Source: Microbacteriaceae bacterium (GTDB lineage: Bacteria; Actinomycetota; Actinomycetes; Actinomycetales; Microbacteriaceae). Taken from it: a DNA stretch of 64,000 nt. The notes beneath the pieces were generated by a model. The model was not told the origin of the DNA and searched no databases. It saw nothing but the letters and a program-made list of their open reading frames with translations. Within the stretch, counting starts at the first letter, position 1; every line of letters starts with the position of its first letter. The position numbers and the translations under genes are program-made. Shown here piece after piece: positions 32,471-40,476 of the stretch. The DNA lies in NCBI GenBank assembly GCA_025464975.1, contig JAODMT010000004.1, positions 1 through 64,000 on the forward strand. The letters are read 5' to 3'.

Positions 32471-33177
32471 GGTCGTTGACCGGCCCGCTGTGTCGTCGCG
32501 TTCCGTAGATGGGCGGCTGTGACGGCCAGCCAGATCCAGGCGAGGATGACCGCTGCGGTGAAGCCCAAAACAATTACGGCCGAGGTCGACCCGCTGGCAA
32601 TGCCGACGAATGCGAGCAAGAAGAAGCCGCCGGTGACGATGGAGAACGCGCCGAGTACACGGTTTCCCGAGACGAAGAACCGACGCGAGAGAACGAAGCA
32701 GCCCGCGATGAGTCCAATGAAGCCGAGGCCACCTGTTACGAAGTGGAGGAATCCGTGCACGGAACCGGTGGTCGCGTGTCCGGGGGGCGTTCCCGGGGGG
32801 AATCCGTTCATGGGGTCGGCGATGAAAATGCCGGCGCCAAGGAGGCCGACTCCGTAAAGGCCGATGAGGAGCGGACCCCAGGTTGAACTTCCTCCGGGGT
32901 AGAGCGAGCGGCGGATCCCCATGGAGCAGAGCAGGATGAGGATTCCGGTGAGGACGAGGTTGGTTGTCTGGATCCAGCCGAGGTCGCCGTTGGCTAGCAC
33001 GCTGAGGTCGTTGTGGGCCGCGTCGAAGCCGGGCCGGAGGAATGCCTGGGCGAAGCCGACGACAAGGTAGAGCGGCCCGGCGGCAATCCCGCAGGCAAGC
33101 AGGGCGCGGGAGGTGCGGGTGGCGGCATTCTGCGTGTGGGGGCTGTGTGCCGCGGGCGGGTAATCGGTTTTCGGCAT
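32467..33177 (-). CDS. DUF998-like membrane protein
   Basis: A 236-residue protein with six predicted helices; LLACGIAAGPLYLVVGFAQAFLRPGFDAAHNDLSVLANGDLGWIQTTNLVLTG is the DUF998 hallmark (periplasmic loop after helix 1). ATG 33177 follows AGGAG with proper spacing; the track start 33303 lies in the hydrolase-side gap. It overlaps the dihydrofolate reductase-like gene. A homologue of different sequence is at 52402. Function unknown. Confidence 0.8.
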   Translation of the reverse strand: MPKTDYPPAAHSPHTQNAATRTSRALLACGIAAGPLYLVVGFAQAFLRPGFDAAHNDLSVLANGDLGWIQTTNLVLTGILILLCSMGIRRSLYPGGSSTWGPLLIGLYGVGLLGAGIFIADPMNGFPPGTPPGHATTGSVHGFLHFVTGGLGFIGLIAGCFVLSRRFFVSGNRVLGAFSIVTGGFFLLAFVGIASGSTSAVIVLGFTAAVILAWIWLAVTAAHLRNATTQRAGQRP

Positions 33178-33235
33178 AGTTGTACTCCTGAGGTGCGGCA
33201 ATGGCTGATTTTGCGTGAGGCTGAGCGTCGTACGG

Positions 33236-34051
33236 TCAGGCGGCGAAGAAGGCGCGAAGCTCCGGGGCCATGGCCGCGTTTGATACTTGATGCGTCTGAC
33301 CATCGAGAGTGTGGTGCAGAGACGTCGGCACCGACGCGGTGATCACGGACTGAGCGGCCACCATCGCTGGGGCAGCCTTTCCGCCGACCATGACCAGGGT
33401 CGGAACGGGGATCTGTGGAAGCCGATCGATAGGGACGGTGAAGCCATTGAGAACTGCGGTCTCGTACGGGAGCGTGTTTGCGGAGGCTGTCTGGCTTTTC
33501 CACACCCCCGGGATGAAGCGAAGCATGATCGGGACAAACGCTGGGACACCGATCATTGTCACCAAGAAGTACGAGACCATCGCGCCGCGCTTGTTCTCGG
33601 CGAGCAGTTTCTTCAAATGGCCTTCATGATCAACAGGAGTCCCATCGATGACACCCACCCCGGTGTATGGGGCCTCGTAGATGGCGAGCTTACTCATCGG
33701 CACCCCGGCAGCGGCCGCCTCAAGTGCAAGCGCCGCGCCCGAGGAAATACCGTAGACGAAGGCGTTGCCGCCCGCGTGGTGGATCACAGCAGCGAGATCT
33801 TCGATTTCGCGTTGCACCGCGTATGGCTTGGTATCCCCGCTGTCCCCGCGGCCCCGTCGATCGTAGAAGTACACGCTGAACGAGTCGGCAAGCTCCTGTG
33901 CAAGCCCGCGAGCCGGGCCAAAGGATCGGCCGCAAAACGCCCCATCCACCAGCACGAGCGCCGGGCCCGACCCGATTCGCTCAACCGAAATCGTTGTTCC
34001 GTCCGCCGAGGTGACCAGGTCGATCGTGGTCTCATGAGTTGTGGTGTTCAT
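33236..34051 (-). CDS. alpha/beta hydrolase (module 2)
   Basis: A 271-residue alpha/beta hydrolase: PALVLVDGAFCGRSFG, FYDRRGRGDSGDT, elbow GISSGAA (Ser near 97) and His in GQTHQVSNAAMAP. It is the third gene of the minus-strand module ArsR-SRPBCC-hydrolase and overlaps the SRPBCC stop by 4 bases. Clearly related to the plus-strand hydrolase at 30373, with shared motif spacing. Confidence 0.9.
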   Translation of the reverse strand: MNTTTHETTIDLVTSADGTTISVERIGSGPALVLVDGAFCGRSFGPARGLAQELADSFSVYFYDRRGRGDSGDTKPYAVQREIEDLAAVIHHAGGNAFVYGISSGAALALEAAAAGVPMSKLAIYEAPYTGVGVIDGTPVDHEGHLKKLLAENKRGAMVSYFLVTMIGVPAFVPIMLRFIPGVWKSQTASANTLPYETAVLNGFTVPIDRLPQIPVPTLVMVGGKAAPAMVAAQSVITASVPTSLHHTLDGQTHQVSNAAMAPELRAFFAA

Positions 34052-34518
34052 GCTGAGTGCCTTTCAAGAATCGTGTCGAGTGTGGCGAAGGAGAGGACCC
34101 AACCGGCGAGCGTCATGTCGCGGACCTCGTCTGTGAAGGGACCCTGATGAAGGGTCATCCGTGTTCGGTCGCCGTGGTCGTGGAACTCAAGTCGCAGGAT
34201 GATGTCGTCGACGAATCCTGCGGAAGTCTCCGCGGCCATCTGGATCTCCAGAAATTCGGGCTCGTGAAACGAGAGGATCCGGCCGCGGATGGGGTGGATG
34301 ACTCCGGTCGAGGTGTCGACCATAGAGAGTTCCCACCGGCCGCCGATGACGAGATCTACCGCGACACTTTCGATGGGCACTGTGACTCCTTTCGGACCGA
34401 ACCAGCTCGCTAGACGCTCGGGTTCAGTCCAGAACCGCCACACCACATCGCGGGGCGCCTCGAATGCACGAGAGACGAAGACGTCCCGTTCCGTTACCTC
34501 CCGCCCAGCCCTAGACAT
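34048..34518 (-). CDS. SRPBCC (AHSA1-like) protein (module 2)
   Basis: A 156-residue START-like protein: VFVSRAFEAPRDVVWRFWTEPERLASWFGPKGVTVPI and LRLEFHDHGDRTRMTLHQGPF fit AHSA1 proteins. ATG 34518 is used rather than 34620, which would run far into the ArsR gene. It overlaps the ArsR end by 8 bases and the hydrolase start by 4. The paralogue is at 29870. Confidence 0.88.
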   Translation of the reverse strand: MSRAGREVTERDVFVSRAFEAPRDVVWRFWTEPERLASWFGPKGVTVPIESVAVDLVIGGRWELSMVDTSTGVIHPIRGRILSFHEPEFLEIQMAAETSAGFVDDIILRLEFHDHGDRTRMTLHQGPFTDEVRDMTLAGWVLSFATLDTILERHSA

Positions 34519-34873
34519 CCCCACTCCGAACGTGGTGATCCGAATCGCGCTGAAACGCGCCAAGAGCGCCGTCGAGCTTGTCGAACGACTCACCCCAGAA
34601 TTTCCTGTACCGCTCCACATACTCGCTCGCTTCCTTCAACCGATCGGCCTCCAGATGGCTCAATCGAGCGGTCGCAACTCGACTGCGCGAAATCAGGCCC
34701 GCGTCTTCCAGCACCTTCAAATGTTTAGAGACCGCCGGCTGACTGATCGCAAACGGCGCAGCCAGATCAGAAACTTGAGCGTCGCCCTCGGTCAGTCGCT
34801 GAAGAATCGCGCGACGCGTCGGATCGGCCAACGCACCGAAGATCGCGCTAAGTCCGTCGACATTCGTTTGCAT
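34511..34873 (-). CDS. ArsR-family winged-helix regulator (module 2)
   Basis: A 120-residue regulator: DPTRRAILQRLTEGDAQVSDLAAPFAISQPAVSKHLKVLEDAGLISRSR, the same subgroup as the protein at 29532. ATG 34873 has GAAAGGATGGG upstream, so the 16 extra residues from 34921 are dropped. A dyad (34889-34902) just upstream is a probable operator. Confidence 0.9.
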   Translation of the reverse strand: MQTNVDGLSAIFGALADPTRRAILQRLTEGDAQVSDLAAPFAISQPAVSKHLKVLEDAGLISRSRVATARLSHLEADRLKEASEYVERYRKFWGESFDKLDGALGAFQRDSDHHVRSGDV

Positions 34874-34888
34874 AACCCATCCTTTCTG

Positions 34889-34902
34889 AAACCAAGTGGT
34901 TT
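34889..34902. promoter_or_regulatory. AAACCA-AG-TGGTTT dyad, ArsR operator candidate
   Basis: Perfect 6-bp arms around two bases, 15 bp upstream of the module 2 ArsR start and in the 83-bp gap to the divergent DUF4037 gene. Not found as an exact copy before module 1. Confidence 0.5.
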
Positions 34903-34956
34903 TAGAGTATCGGGTGCGCACGCGTTGTCAAGCGCTTTGGGATGCAGGATTGACAA

Positions 34957-35991
34957 GTGACCGATACGGAGACGAATGGCGTCGCCCTCTCGCGGGCCTT
35001 CTTCCACGAGGTCGTGGGACCGACGCTGGCGGAGCGGTTCCCGGACCTCCCTTACTCTGCTGGCCGGCTTGGCGCTGGCTCTGACGTCCTCGGCCTCGAC
35101 GACGCCGTCTCGCGCGATCATGACTGGGGTCTGCGGCTGAGCCTGTTCGTACCGGATGCGGCAGTCGCTGAGGTAGACCTGGAGCTGGAGCGGCTGCTTC
35201 CCGTCAGCTTTCGAGGGATGCCCCTCCGATTCGCCTTCACAGGCCAAACGGCGCGGCGGCACCATGTCGAAGTGACCAGCGTGTCCGATTTCCTGAACTC
35301 GCATCTGGGCTTCGATCCTCGTGCGGGCGCGTCGGCGCGCGATTGGCTCTCGGTCTCCGGGCAAGCTGCACTCGAAGTCGTCGCCGGCCCGCTCTTTGCT
35401 GACACCTCCGACGAGCTCGCCTCAGCCCGACGCGCGCTCGAATGGTACCCGGACGACGTCTGGCGGTACGTGCTCGCCTGCGACTGGATCCGTATCGAGC
35501 AGGAGCTTCCCCTGATGGGACGCGCAGCCGATGTTGGCGACGATGCCGGCTCCCGCATTATCGCGGCACGGTTGGTGCACACCGTCATGCACCTGGCGTT
35601 CATGCTGGAACGCCGCTGGCCCCCCTACGCAAAGTGGTTCGGCACTCTCTTCCACACGTTGACGTGCGCAGCCGAGGTGGGGGAGTCTGTTGACTCCGCA
35701 CTCCGCGCCAACGACTCGGCCGGTCGACAGCTCGGAATCGCCGCCGCACTGGATTCACTGCTCCAGCGGCAGAGCGCGCTCAAATTGACCGCGACGACCC
35801 GGGCAACGATCTCGTTCTGGGATCGGCCATATCTGCAGCCGGACCCGGACATTGTTGCCCAACTCCTGGACGGGATAGCGGATCACAGCATCCGACATCT
35901 GCCGCGTGGCCGCGGGTCCATTGATCAACGAACCGACAATGTCGATGTCCTCGTCGACGTCGAAGCACGCAGGTCCGCAGTCGCGAACTGA
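34957..35991 (+). CDS. DUF4037-domain protein with nucleotidyltransferase-like head
   Basis: A 344-residue soluble protein. The stretch RLGAGSDVLGLDDAVSRDHDWGLRLSLFV resembles the GS...D.D signature of nucleotidyltransferase folds and is the known DUF4037 pattern (GSDVLG, DHDW). The later part is helical (LVHTVMHLAFMLERRWPPYAKWFGTLF). GTG 34957 starts it. Adenylyl- or nucleotidyl-transfer to an unknown acceptor is a reasonable guess only. Confidence 0.8.
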   Translation: MTDTETNGVALSRAFFHEVVGPTLAERFPDLPYSAGRLGAGSDVLGLDDAVSRDHDWGLRLSLFVPDAAVAEVDLELERLLPVSFRGMPLRFAFTGQTARRHHVEVTSVSDFLNSHLGFDPRAGASARDWLSVSGQAALEVVAGPLFADTSDELASARRALEWYPDDVWRYVLACDWIRIEQELPLMGRAADVGDDAGSRIIAARLVHTVMHLAFMLERRWPPYAKWFGTLFHTLTCAAEVGESVDSALRANDSAGRQLGIAAALDSLLQRQSALKLTATTRATISFWDRPYLQPDPDIVAQLLDGIADHSIRHLPRGRGSIDQRTDNVDVLVDVEARRSAVAN

Positions 35992-36001
35992 GCAGCCACA
36001 T

Positions 36002-36022
36002 CACCGGTGAGGGACCCCGGTG
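36002..36022. terminator. short hairpin between convergent genes
   Basis: CACCGG and CCGGTG pair across a 9-base loop in the 75-bp gap between the DUF4037 stop and the convergent VOC stop. No T-run. Confidence 0.35.
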
Positions 36023-36066
36023 CAGAGTCGTCCGGGTGCGCAGTGCGTCGCCGGATGAGCGTGCAA

Positions 36067-36474
36067 TTAACGGGCGTAGGTCGCGAATCTTTCAATCGCC
36101 GCGGGGGTGACCGGTGTGAAGAGGTTGATCAGGTTGCCGTCGGGGTCGCGGAACAGCAACGACCTGTTGCCCCAGGGCATCGTCGTTGGTTCATTCACGA
36201 ACGTGGTAACCCATTCCTTCAATCTCAGGTATTCCGTGTCGACATCCTCCACGAGGAATTCGATGATCGCTGTGTGGTTGTCTGCTGGCCGAGCCGAACC
36301 CGGGCCGAAGAGACCGACGGTTGCGGTGCTTCCAATGGCGACGGTTCCGGATGGCGTGCGAACCTCGGCGAATTGCTCGTTCAAGTACACGGCCGTGCCG
36401 CCCGTGACGTGATCGTAGAAGCTGGTCAGCAGGGCGACGTCGTCAGTGATGATACGGATCGATACGAGGTTCAT
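36067..36474 (-). CDS. VOC-superfamily (glyoxalase/bleomycin-resistance-like) protein
   Basis: A 135-residue single VOC domain: VSIRIITDDVALLTSFYDHVTGG at the start, then EFLVEDVDTEYLRLKEW and NRSLLFRDPDGNLINLFTP at the end, the typical second metal-side strand. Such proteins bind metals or sequester small ligands. No pathway partner is visible. Confidence 0.87.
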   Translation of the reverse strand: MNLVSIRIITDDVALLTSFYDHVTGGTAVYLNEQFAEVRTPSGTVAIGSTATVGLFGPGSARPADNHTAIIEFLVEDVDTEYLRLKEWVTTFVNEPTTMPWGNRSLLFRDPDGNLINLFTPVTPAAIERFATYAR

Positions 36475-36489
36475 GGGGGTTCCGTTCCT

Positions 36490-36506
36490 GTCGGGACGAT
36501 CCCGAC
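36490..36506. promoter_or_regulatory. GTCGGGA-CGA-TCCCGAC stem-loop
   Basis: A perfect 7-bp inverted repeat with a 3-base loop in the upstream region of the VOC gene (16 bp from the start). It could be an operator or an RNA hairpin in the 5' leader. Confidence 0.4.
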
Positions 36507-36572
36507 CTTTTCCATCGTGGATGACGGTGACGACAGCCCCCTGTCGGTGTTTAGCGCGGAGTGATCGCTGAT

Positions 36573-37271
36573 TCAGGTGATTGTCAGCTGCCGAACGTCG
36601 CCGTAAGGGATGTTGAGGTCCTCTGTTCGGAGTTCCCTTGGTTCCGGGATCTCTGAAGTCATGACGCTGGATGTGATGCGATCTGTGCGAAAGGCTCGAA
36701 CTCCGTTACGAAGCCGGCACCAGCCGATCAGGTACCAATTGGTCGGCGTGCCTACGTAGCCGAGGGGTTCGATTTCACGCGAGGTGGGAACGCCGTCCCT
36801 GTCTTGGTAGCTGATCCGGAACACGTTCCCGGCAGAGAGTGCATCCGCGATGAGAGCCGGCACAGAAGGACGTGCAGCTCCCGACCCGAGCAGGTGCACG
36901 CGTGCTGCGAGTTTCCGGGCCACAGCAGCGTCGCTGTCGTGCATCACCGCGACCAGCTTTCGCAGGGCTGTTTGGGCTGACTGCTGGAACGGAGTACCCG
37001 CCATTCCTTCAAGTGCGACGGCCATCGCGACGGCTTCCGGCGGCGTCAGATTAACTGGTGGGAGCGTTCTGAGCGGATCAAGGCAGTACCCGCCCGTTCG
37101 GCCAGGCTCCGCCCATATCGGGGTACCCGCCTGTTGAAGGGCGCTGACGTCTCGCTCGATGGTCCGCACACTGACATCGAACCGGTCGGCCAGCCACCGA
37201 CCGCTCCGCGGCCGAGGCGCGATCGCGCGTAACTCCTCTACGAAGGCATACAAGCGATCTGTTCGGTTCAT
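36573..37271 (-). CDS. WYL-domain transcriptional regulator (YafY type)
   Basis: A 232-residue regulator with an N-terminal helix-turn-helix (RSGRWLADRFDVSVRTIERDVSALQQAGTPIWAEPGRTGGYCL) and a WYL-like sensor domain with NWYLIGWCRLRNGVRAFRTDRI. It may control the VOC gene 98 bp downstream or itself. A TAGGTT -10 element precedes its start at leaderless spacing. Confidence 0.9.
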   Translation of the reverse strand: MNRTDRLYAFVEELRAIAPRPRSGRWLADRFDVSVRTIERDVSALQQAGTPIWAEPGRTGGYCLDPLRTLPPVNLTPPEAVAMAVALEGMAGTPFQQSAQTALRKLVAVMHDSDAAVARKLAARVHLLGSGAARPSVPALIADALSAGNVFRISYQDRDGVPTSREIEPLGYVGTPTNWYLIGWCRLRNGVRAFRTDRITSSVMTSEIPEPRELRTEDLNIPYGDVRQLTIT

Positions 37272-37277
37272 GCTTCG

Positions 37278-37283
37278 AACCTA
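37278..37283 (-). promoter_or_regulatory. -10 element of the WYL regulator
   Basis: Read on the minus strand, TAGGTT is followed by six bases and then ATG 37271, predicting a leaderless mRNA. Confidence 0.5.
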
Positions 37284-37351
37284 AGCCACCAGCGGCGAAC
37301 GTCATTTGCGCTTGGAGCACCCCTCACCATCGCCTCAGTACAGCCGCGAGA

Positions 37352-38323
37352 TCAAGCTCGGAGGAGGTTGGTCGAAACTGTCCAGAGGCGTTCAGCGGCG
37401 GCAGGATCCAGAGCCCAAGCCTTCACGCCGTGCGGGTGCTGCGCGAGCTCCGCGTCATTCGGCACGGTGTAGGCCTCCCGCGCGTCGTCGAGGTAGTGGC
37501 CTCCCGATCGAGCGAACTCCGGGGCGACTGCTGCGACGATGCTGGTGGCGGCCCCCTGTTCGACCGTCTTGTAGGCGAAGACCCCGGCGGCGGCAGCGGC
37601 CTCGAGCGACGCCTTCTGCCGTGTCGTAAAGTTCCGTTGCAGTCCGGTCGCGACGCCGCCGGGGTTCACCGCGTTGGCGACAATGCCATCGGACGCCCAA
37701 AGACGGGTTGCCTCGACGGCGAAGAGCGAGTTCGCCGTCTTCGATTGGGCATAGGCAATCTGGGGGTCGTAGTCGCGACGCTCGAAATGGAGGTCGTCGA
37801 AGTCGATGTCGGAGCGCATGTGCGCCGTCGAGCTGAGGGAGACGATCCGTGCTTCGTCGCGTTCGGACGCCCCAAGGGCCAGGGCGTCGTGAAGACCGGT
37901 GGCGAGGGCAAAGTGGCCGAGGTGGTTGGTGGCGAACTGCAGTTCCCAGCCCTCTGGGGTTCGCTCGAGGCCGCTGGTGACCAGCCCGGCGTTATTGATG
38001 AGCAGGTGAAGGGAGCCATCCCACGCATCGACGAATCGCTCGATGGTGATGCTGTCCGCGAGGTCGAGCTGGAGGACCCTGGGCCGGACGGCTCGAGTCG
38101 ATTTCTCGATCGCGTCGGCGACCGCGAAGCCTGCCGCCGTGTTCCGGACGGCCAGCGTAACCTCCGCGCCGGCGGCCGTCAGTGCGCGAGCCGTCTCGAC
38201 GCCGAGGCCGGAAGAGGCTCCCGTCACGATCGCGCGAACGCCAGCGAGGTCGATGCCGTGTAACACCTCTTCCGCGGTGCTTGCGGCGGTGAAAGGCGTC
38301 GAGATCGGTTCGTGATCGGTCAT
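37352..38323 (-). CDS. SDR-family oxidoreductase
   Basis: A 323-residue SDR with cofactor motif TGASSGLGVETA and Arg after beta-2 (AVRNT), favouring NADP, active-site YAQSKTANSLF (YxxxK) and INNAG. Length and C-terminal extension resemble retinol-dehydrogenase or WWOX-like bacterial SDRs. It is divergent from a TetR gene across 63 bp with a shared operator, so the TetR protein probably represses it. Confidence 0.9.
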   Translation of the reverse strand: MTDHEPISTPFTAASTAEEVLHGIDLAGVRAIVTGASSGLGVETARALTAAGAEVTLAVRNTAAGFAVADAIEKSTRAVRPRVLQLDLADSITIERFVDAWDGSLHLLINNAGLVTSGLERTPEGWELQFATNHLGHFALATGLHDALALGASERDEARIVSLSSTAHMRSDIDFDDLHFERRDYDPQIAYAQSKTANSLFAVEATRLWASDGIVANAVNPGGVATGLQRNFTTRQKASLEAAAAAGVFAYKTVEQGAATSIVAAVAPEFARSGGHYLDDAREAYTVPNDAELAQHPHGVKAWALDPAAAERLWTVSTNLLRA

Positions 38324-38330
38324 GGCGGCA

Positions 38331-38380
38331 ACTATACAGTCTGGTCACAAACTGTAAAGCGCGTCTTCGCGCCATATGCT
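38331..38380. promoter_or_regulatory. divergent SDR/TetR promoters with TetR operator
   Basis: TACAGT-N10-ACTGTA is a 22-bp dyad (38335-38356). It overlaps the minus-strand -10 hexamer TATAGT (38331-38336), which is 7 bases from the SDR ATG. On the plus strand TATGCT (38375-38380) lies 6 bases before the TetR ATG. Both transcripts look leaderless and both would be blocked by a protein on the dyad. Confidence 0.65.
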
Positions 38381-38386
38381 CGTACC

Positions 38387-38959
38387 ATGAGCAGGCACGA
38401 CTCCGGCCTGGCGGCATCGACGGTCGCCGACTCCGATCGTCGAGAATCGGTTCTCGAGTCCGCTCTGGTCACGTTCGCGAGATTCGGATACCGAAAGACT
38501 TCCATGGAGGAGGTGGCGCGGGCCGCGCACATCTCCCGGCCGGGCCTGTACTTCCTGTTTACCTCGAAAGAGGTACTGTTTCGTGCCGCGGTCACCCAGG
38601 CGTTGGAGCGAGACATCGCCGCAGTAGAACGGTTTCTGGCCGACAGCGACCGTCCCCTTCGGAAGCGGCTTTTGGAGTCCTTCGATCAGTGGGCCGGCCG
38701 GTACGTCGGTCCGATGACCCGCGACATTACGGCGGTCATCGACGACAACCCCGACCTGCTCGGAACGATCGTCGAGACCATACCGCGACGCTTTGAAACA
38801 CTGATAGCGGACGCGATCGCGGTCGAGTCAGGGCGACAGGTGGCCATGAGGTTGACGCAGACCCTGATCAGCACATCGATCGGTATCAAGCATCAGGTCG
38901 AGGCGCGAGACGCCTACATCGAACGATTCACGGTCGCCGTCGACCTAATTCTGCGCTAG
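38387..38959 (+). CDS. TetR-family transcriptional regulator
   Basis: A 190-residue regulator with helix-turn-helix FARFGYRKTSMEEVARAAHISRPGLYFLFTSKEVLFRAAV and a helical C-terminal domain. ATG 38387 is preferred since the longer track form (38312) runs through the promoter. Likely local repressor of itself and of the divergent SDR gene. Confidence 0.9.
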   Translation: MSRHDSGLAASTVADSDRRESVLESALVTFARFGYRKTSMEEVARAAHISRPGLYFLFTSKEVLFRAAVTQALERDIAAVERFLADSDRPLRKRLLESFDQWAGRYVGPMTRDITAVIDDNPDLLGTIVETIPRRFETLIADAIAVESGRQVAMRLTQTLISTSIGIKHQVEARDAYIERFTVAVDLILR

Positions 38960-38988
38960 CAGTACGAGCCACCGATAGCAGGGGTGCG

Positions 38989-39378
38989 ATGCTTGACAAC
39001 CAGATGACGAATACCGGCAGCTCGGGCGAACGGTCGTCGTCCGCGGGGATGATCGCGCTTTTCGTGGTCCAGGTGGTTCTATCGGCTGTCGCTCTGCTGC
39101 TGGCGGTCGGAAATGGAATGGCCACTGACAGTTGCGGTCCAGTCAAGACGACGGCTTGTGACTACGGTCTGGCAGAAGCGTCCGGCGTGTTCACGGTCAT
39201 TGTGATACCCGTGGCGTTATTCGGTGCCGCGGTGTGGTCGGCAGAACTCCAAGCCAGGGGACACCGTGGCATCTGGGGACCGTTGGGTGGCTCAATCATC
39301 GTTGTACTGGCGATCGCAGTGAACATGGTGCTGAATATTGTGGCCATACCCGGTCTCCTGCAAAACCAGGGGCTATAG
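38989..39378 (+). CDS. small three-helix membrane protein, 129 aa
   Basis: Three hydrophobic helices (MIALFVVQVVLSAVALLLAVG, GVFTVIVIPVALFGAAVW, IIVVLAIAVNMVLNIVAI) and a Cys pair in SCGPVKTTACDYG between the first two, which could form a disulfide outside the cell. An AGGGGTGCG sequence lies directly before ATG 38989. Family not recognised. Confidence 0.65.
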   Translation: MLDNQMTNTGSSGERSSSAGMIALFVVQVVLSAVALLLAVGNGMATDSCGPVKTTACDYGLAEASGVFTVIVIPVALFGAAVWSAELQARGHRGIWGPLGGSIIVVLAIAVNMVLNIVAIPGLLQNQGL

Positions 39379-39408
39379 ACCCTGGCGTAGCTACACCTAG
39401 CGTGCGCG

Positions 39409-40377
39409 TTACACCCAGTCGCGCTTCTTGAACTGCAGATAGAGCAGGACGGATGTCGCGGCGATCAGCACGAGCGAGAGCCAGGTGCCCCATCCGGTGC
39501 CGAAGCCGGCGAACGCGACGTTCTGGCCGAACCAGCCCGTGATGGCCGTCGGCACCGCGATGATCGCCGCCCAGCTCGTCACCTTCTTCATGATGAGGTT
39601 CATGCGGTTGCCCTGGATGCTGAGATTGGTCTCGAGGATGGTCGAGACCAGGTCGCGCAGTGACTCCGTCCACTCGGTGGCCCGCAAGACGTGGTCGTAG
39701 ACATCCTGGAAGTAGGGGCTCATCTCCTGATCGAAGGCGTCGAGGTCACGGCGCAGCACCGTGTTGACCACCTCGCGCATCGGCAGCACCACTCGACGAA
39801 GCAACACGAGAGACTTGCGGAACTCGAATGACCGCTTTTGCACCTCCTTCTCACGCGGGCGCTCGTCGAAGAGGGCATCCTCAAGCTCGTCACACGCCGC
39901 GTCGAGCTCCTGCACGGTGTCGAAGTGGCCGTCGACGATCACATCGAGCAGTCCCCAGAGCAGGAACGCGACCCCGTGCTTCGACAGATCCCGGTCTCGG
40001 TCCCAGCGCTCCGTCACTCTCGAGATGTCGAAGTCGGGACTGTGCACCGTGACGAGGGCCCTCGGTGTGATGAACGCCTTGATCTCGTGGGTTGTCAGCT
40101 GTCCCGTCGTTGAGTCGAGCTGCACGGCGTATGCGGCGAGAAAGAAATGCGTGTCGTATCGGTCGAGCTTCGGGCGCTGCGACGAGTGCAGGGCGTCCTC
40201 GACGGCCAGCGGGTGAAGGCCGAGCTCCTCCTCGATCACCTTCAGGTCGGCCTCGGTGGGTGAGGCGAAGTCGGCCCACACGGTGCAGTCTCCGGCCGAG
40301 ATGTGATCCGAGATGTCCTCAACGGGAAAACCCTCGGTCTTCAATTTTCCGTCGCTGTACAGACGAGTGGTAACCAT
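39409..40377 (-). CDS. CorA-family divalent cation channel, GQN variant
   Basis: A 322-residue CorA-family protein: long soluble N-terminal funnel, coiled helix (LVSTILETNLSIQGNRMNLIMKKVTSWAAII) and two C-terminal membrane helices. The selectivity motif that is GMN in classical CorA reads GQN here (TGWFGQNVAF). It likely conducts magnesium or another divalent ion across the inner membrane as a pentamer. No regulator is adjacent; a TAGCAT -10 element precedes it. Confidence 0.88.
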   Translation of the reverse strand: MVTTRLYSDGKLKTEGFPVEDISDHISAGDCTVWADFASPTEADLKVIEEELGLHPLAVEDALHSSQRPKLDRYDTHFFLAAYAVQLDSTTGQLTTHEIKAFITPRALVTVHSPDFDISRVTERWDRDRDLSKHGVAFLLWGLLDVIVDGHFDTVQELDAACDELEDALFDERPREKEVQKRSFEFRKSLVLLRRVVLPMREVVNTVLRRDLDAFDQEMSPYFQDVYDHVLRATEWTESLRDLVSTILETNLSIQGNRMNLIMKKVTSWAAIIAVPTAITGWFGQNVAFAGFGTGWGTWLSLVLIAATSVLLYLQFKKRDWV

Positions 40378-40383
40378 CGGGCA

Positions 40384-40389
40384 ATGCTA
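40384..40389 (-). promoter_or_regulatory. -10 element of the CorA gene
   Basis: Minus-strand TAGCAT is six bases before ATG 40377, predicting a leaderless transcript. Confidence 0.5.
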
Positions 40390-40415
40390 GTTCTGTCGAC
40401 TGGTAACGTTGAATT

Positions 40416-40441
40416 GGCTTACCGACATTCGGCTTACCGAC
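40416..40441. repeat. 11-bp direct repeat upstream of otsA
   Basis: GGCTTACCGAC occurs at 40416-40426 and again at 40431-40441 (15-bp period), between the CorA promoter and the otsA start. It may be a tandem regulator-binding site; no match to a known motif is claimed. Confidence 0.45.
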
Positions 40442-40476
40442 GAGGGTGCAGCATAAGGATGAGAGTTAGCGAAGCT

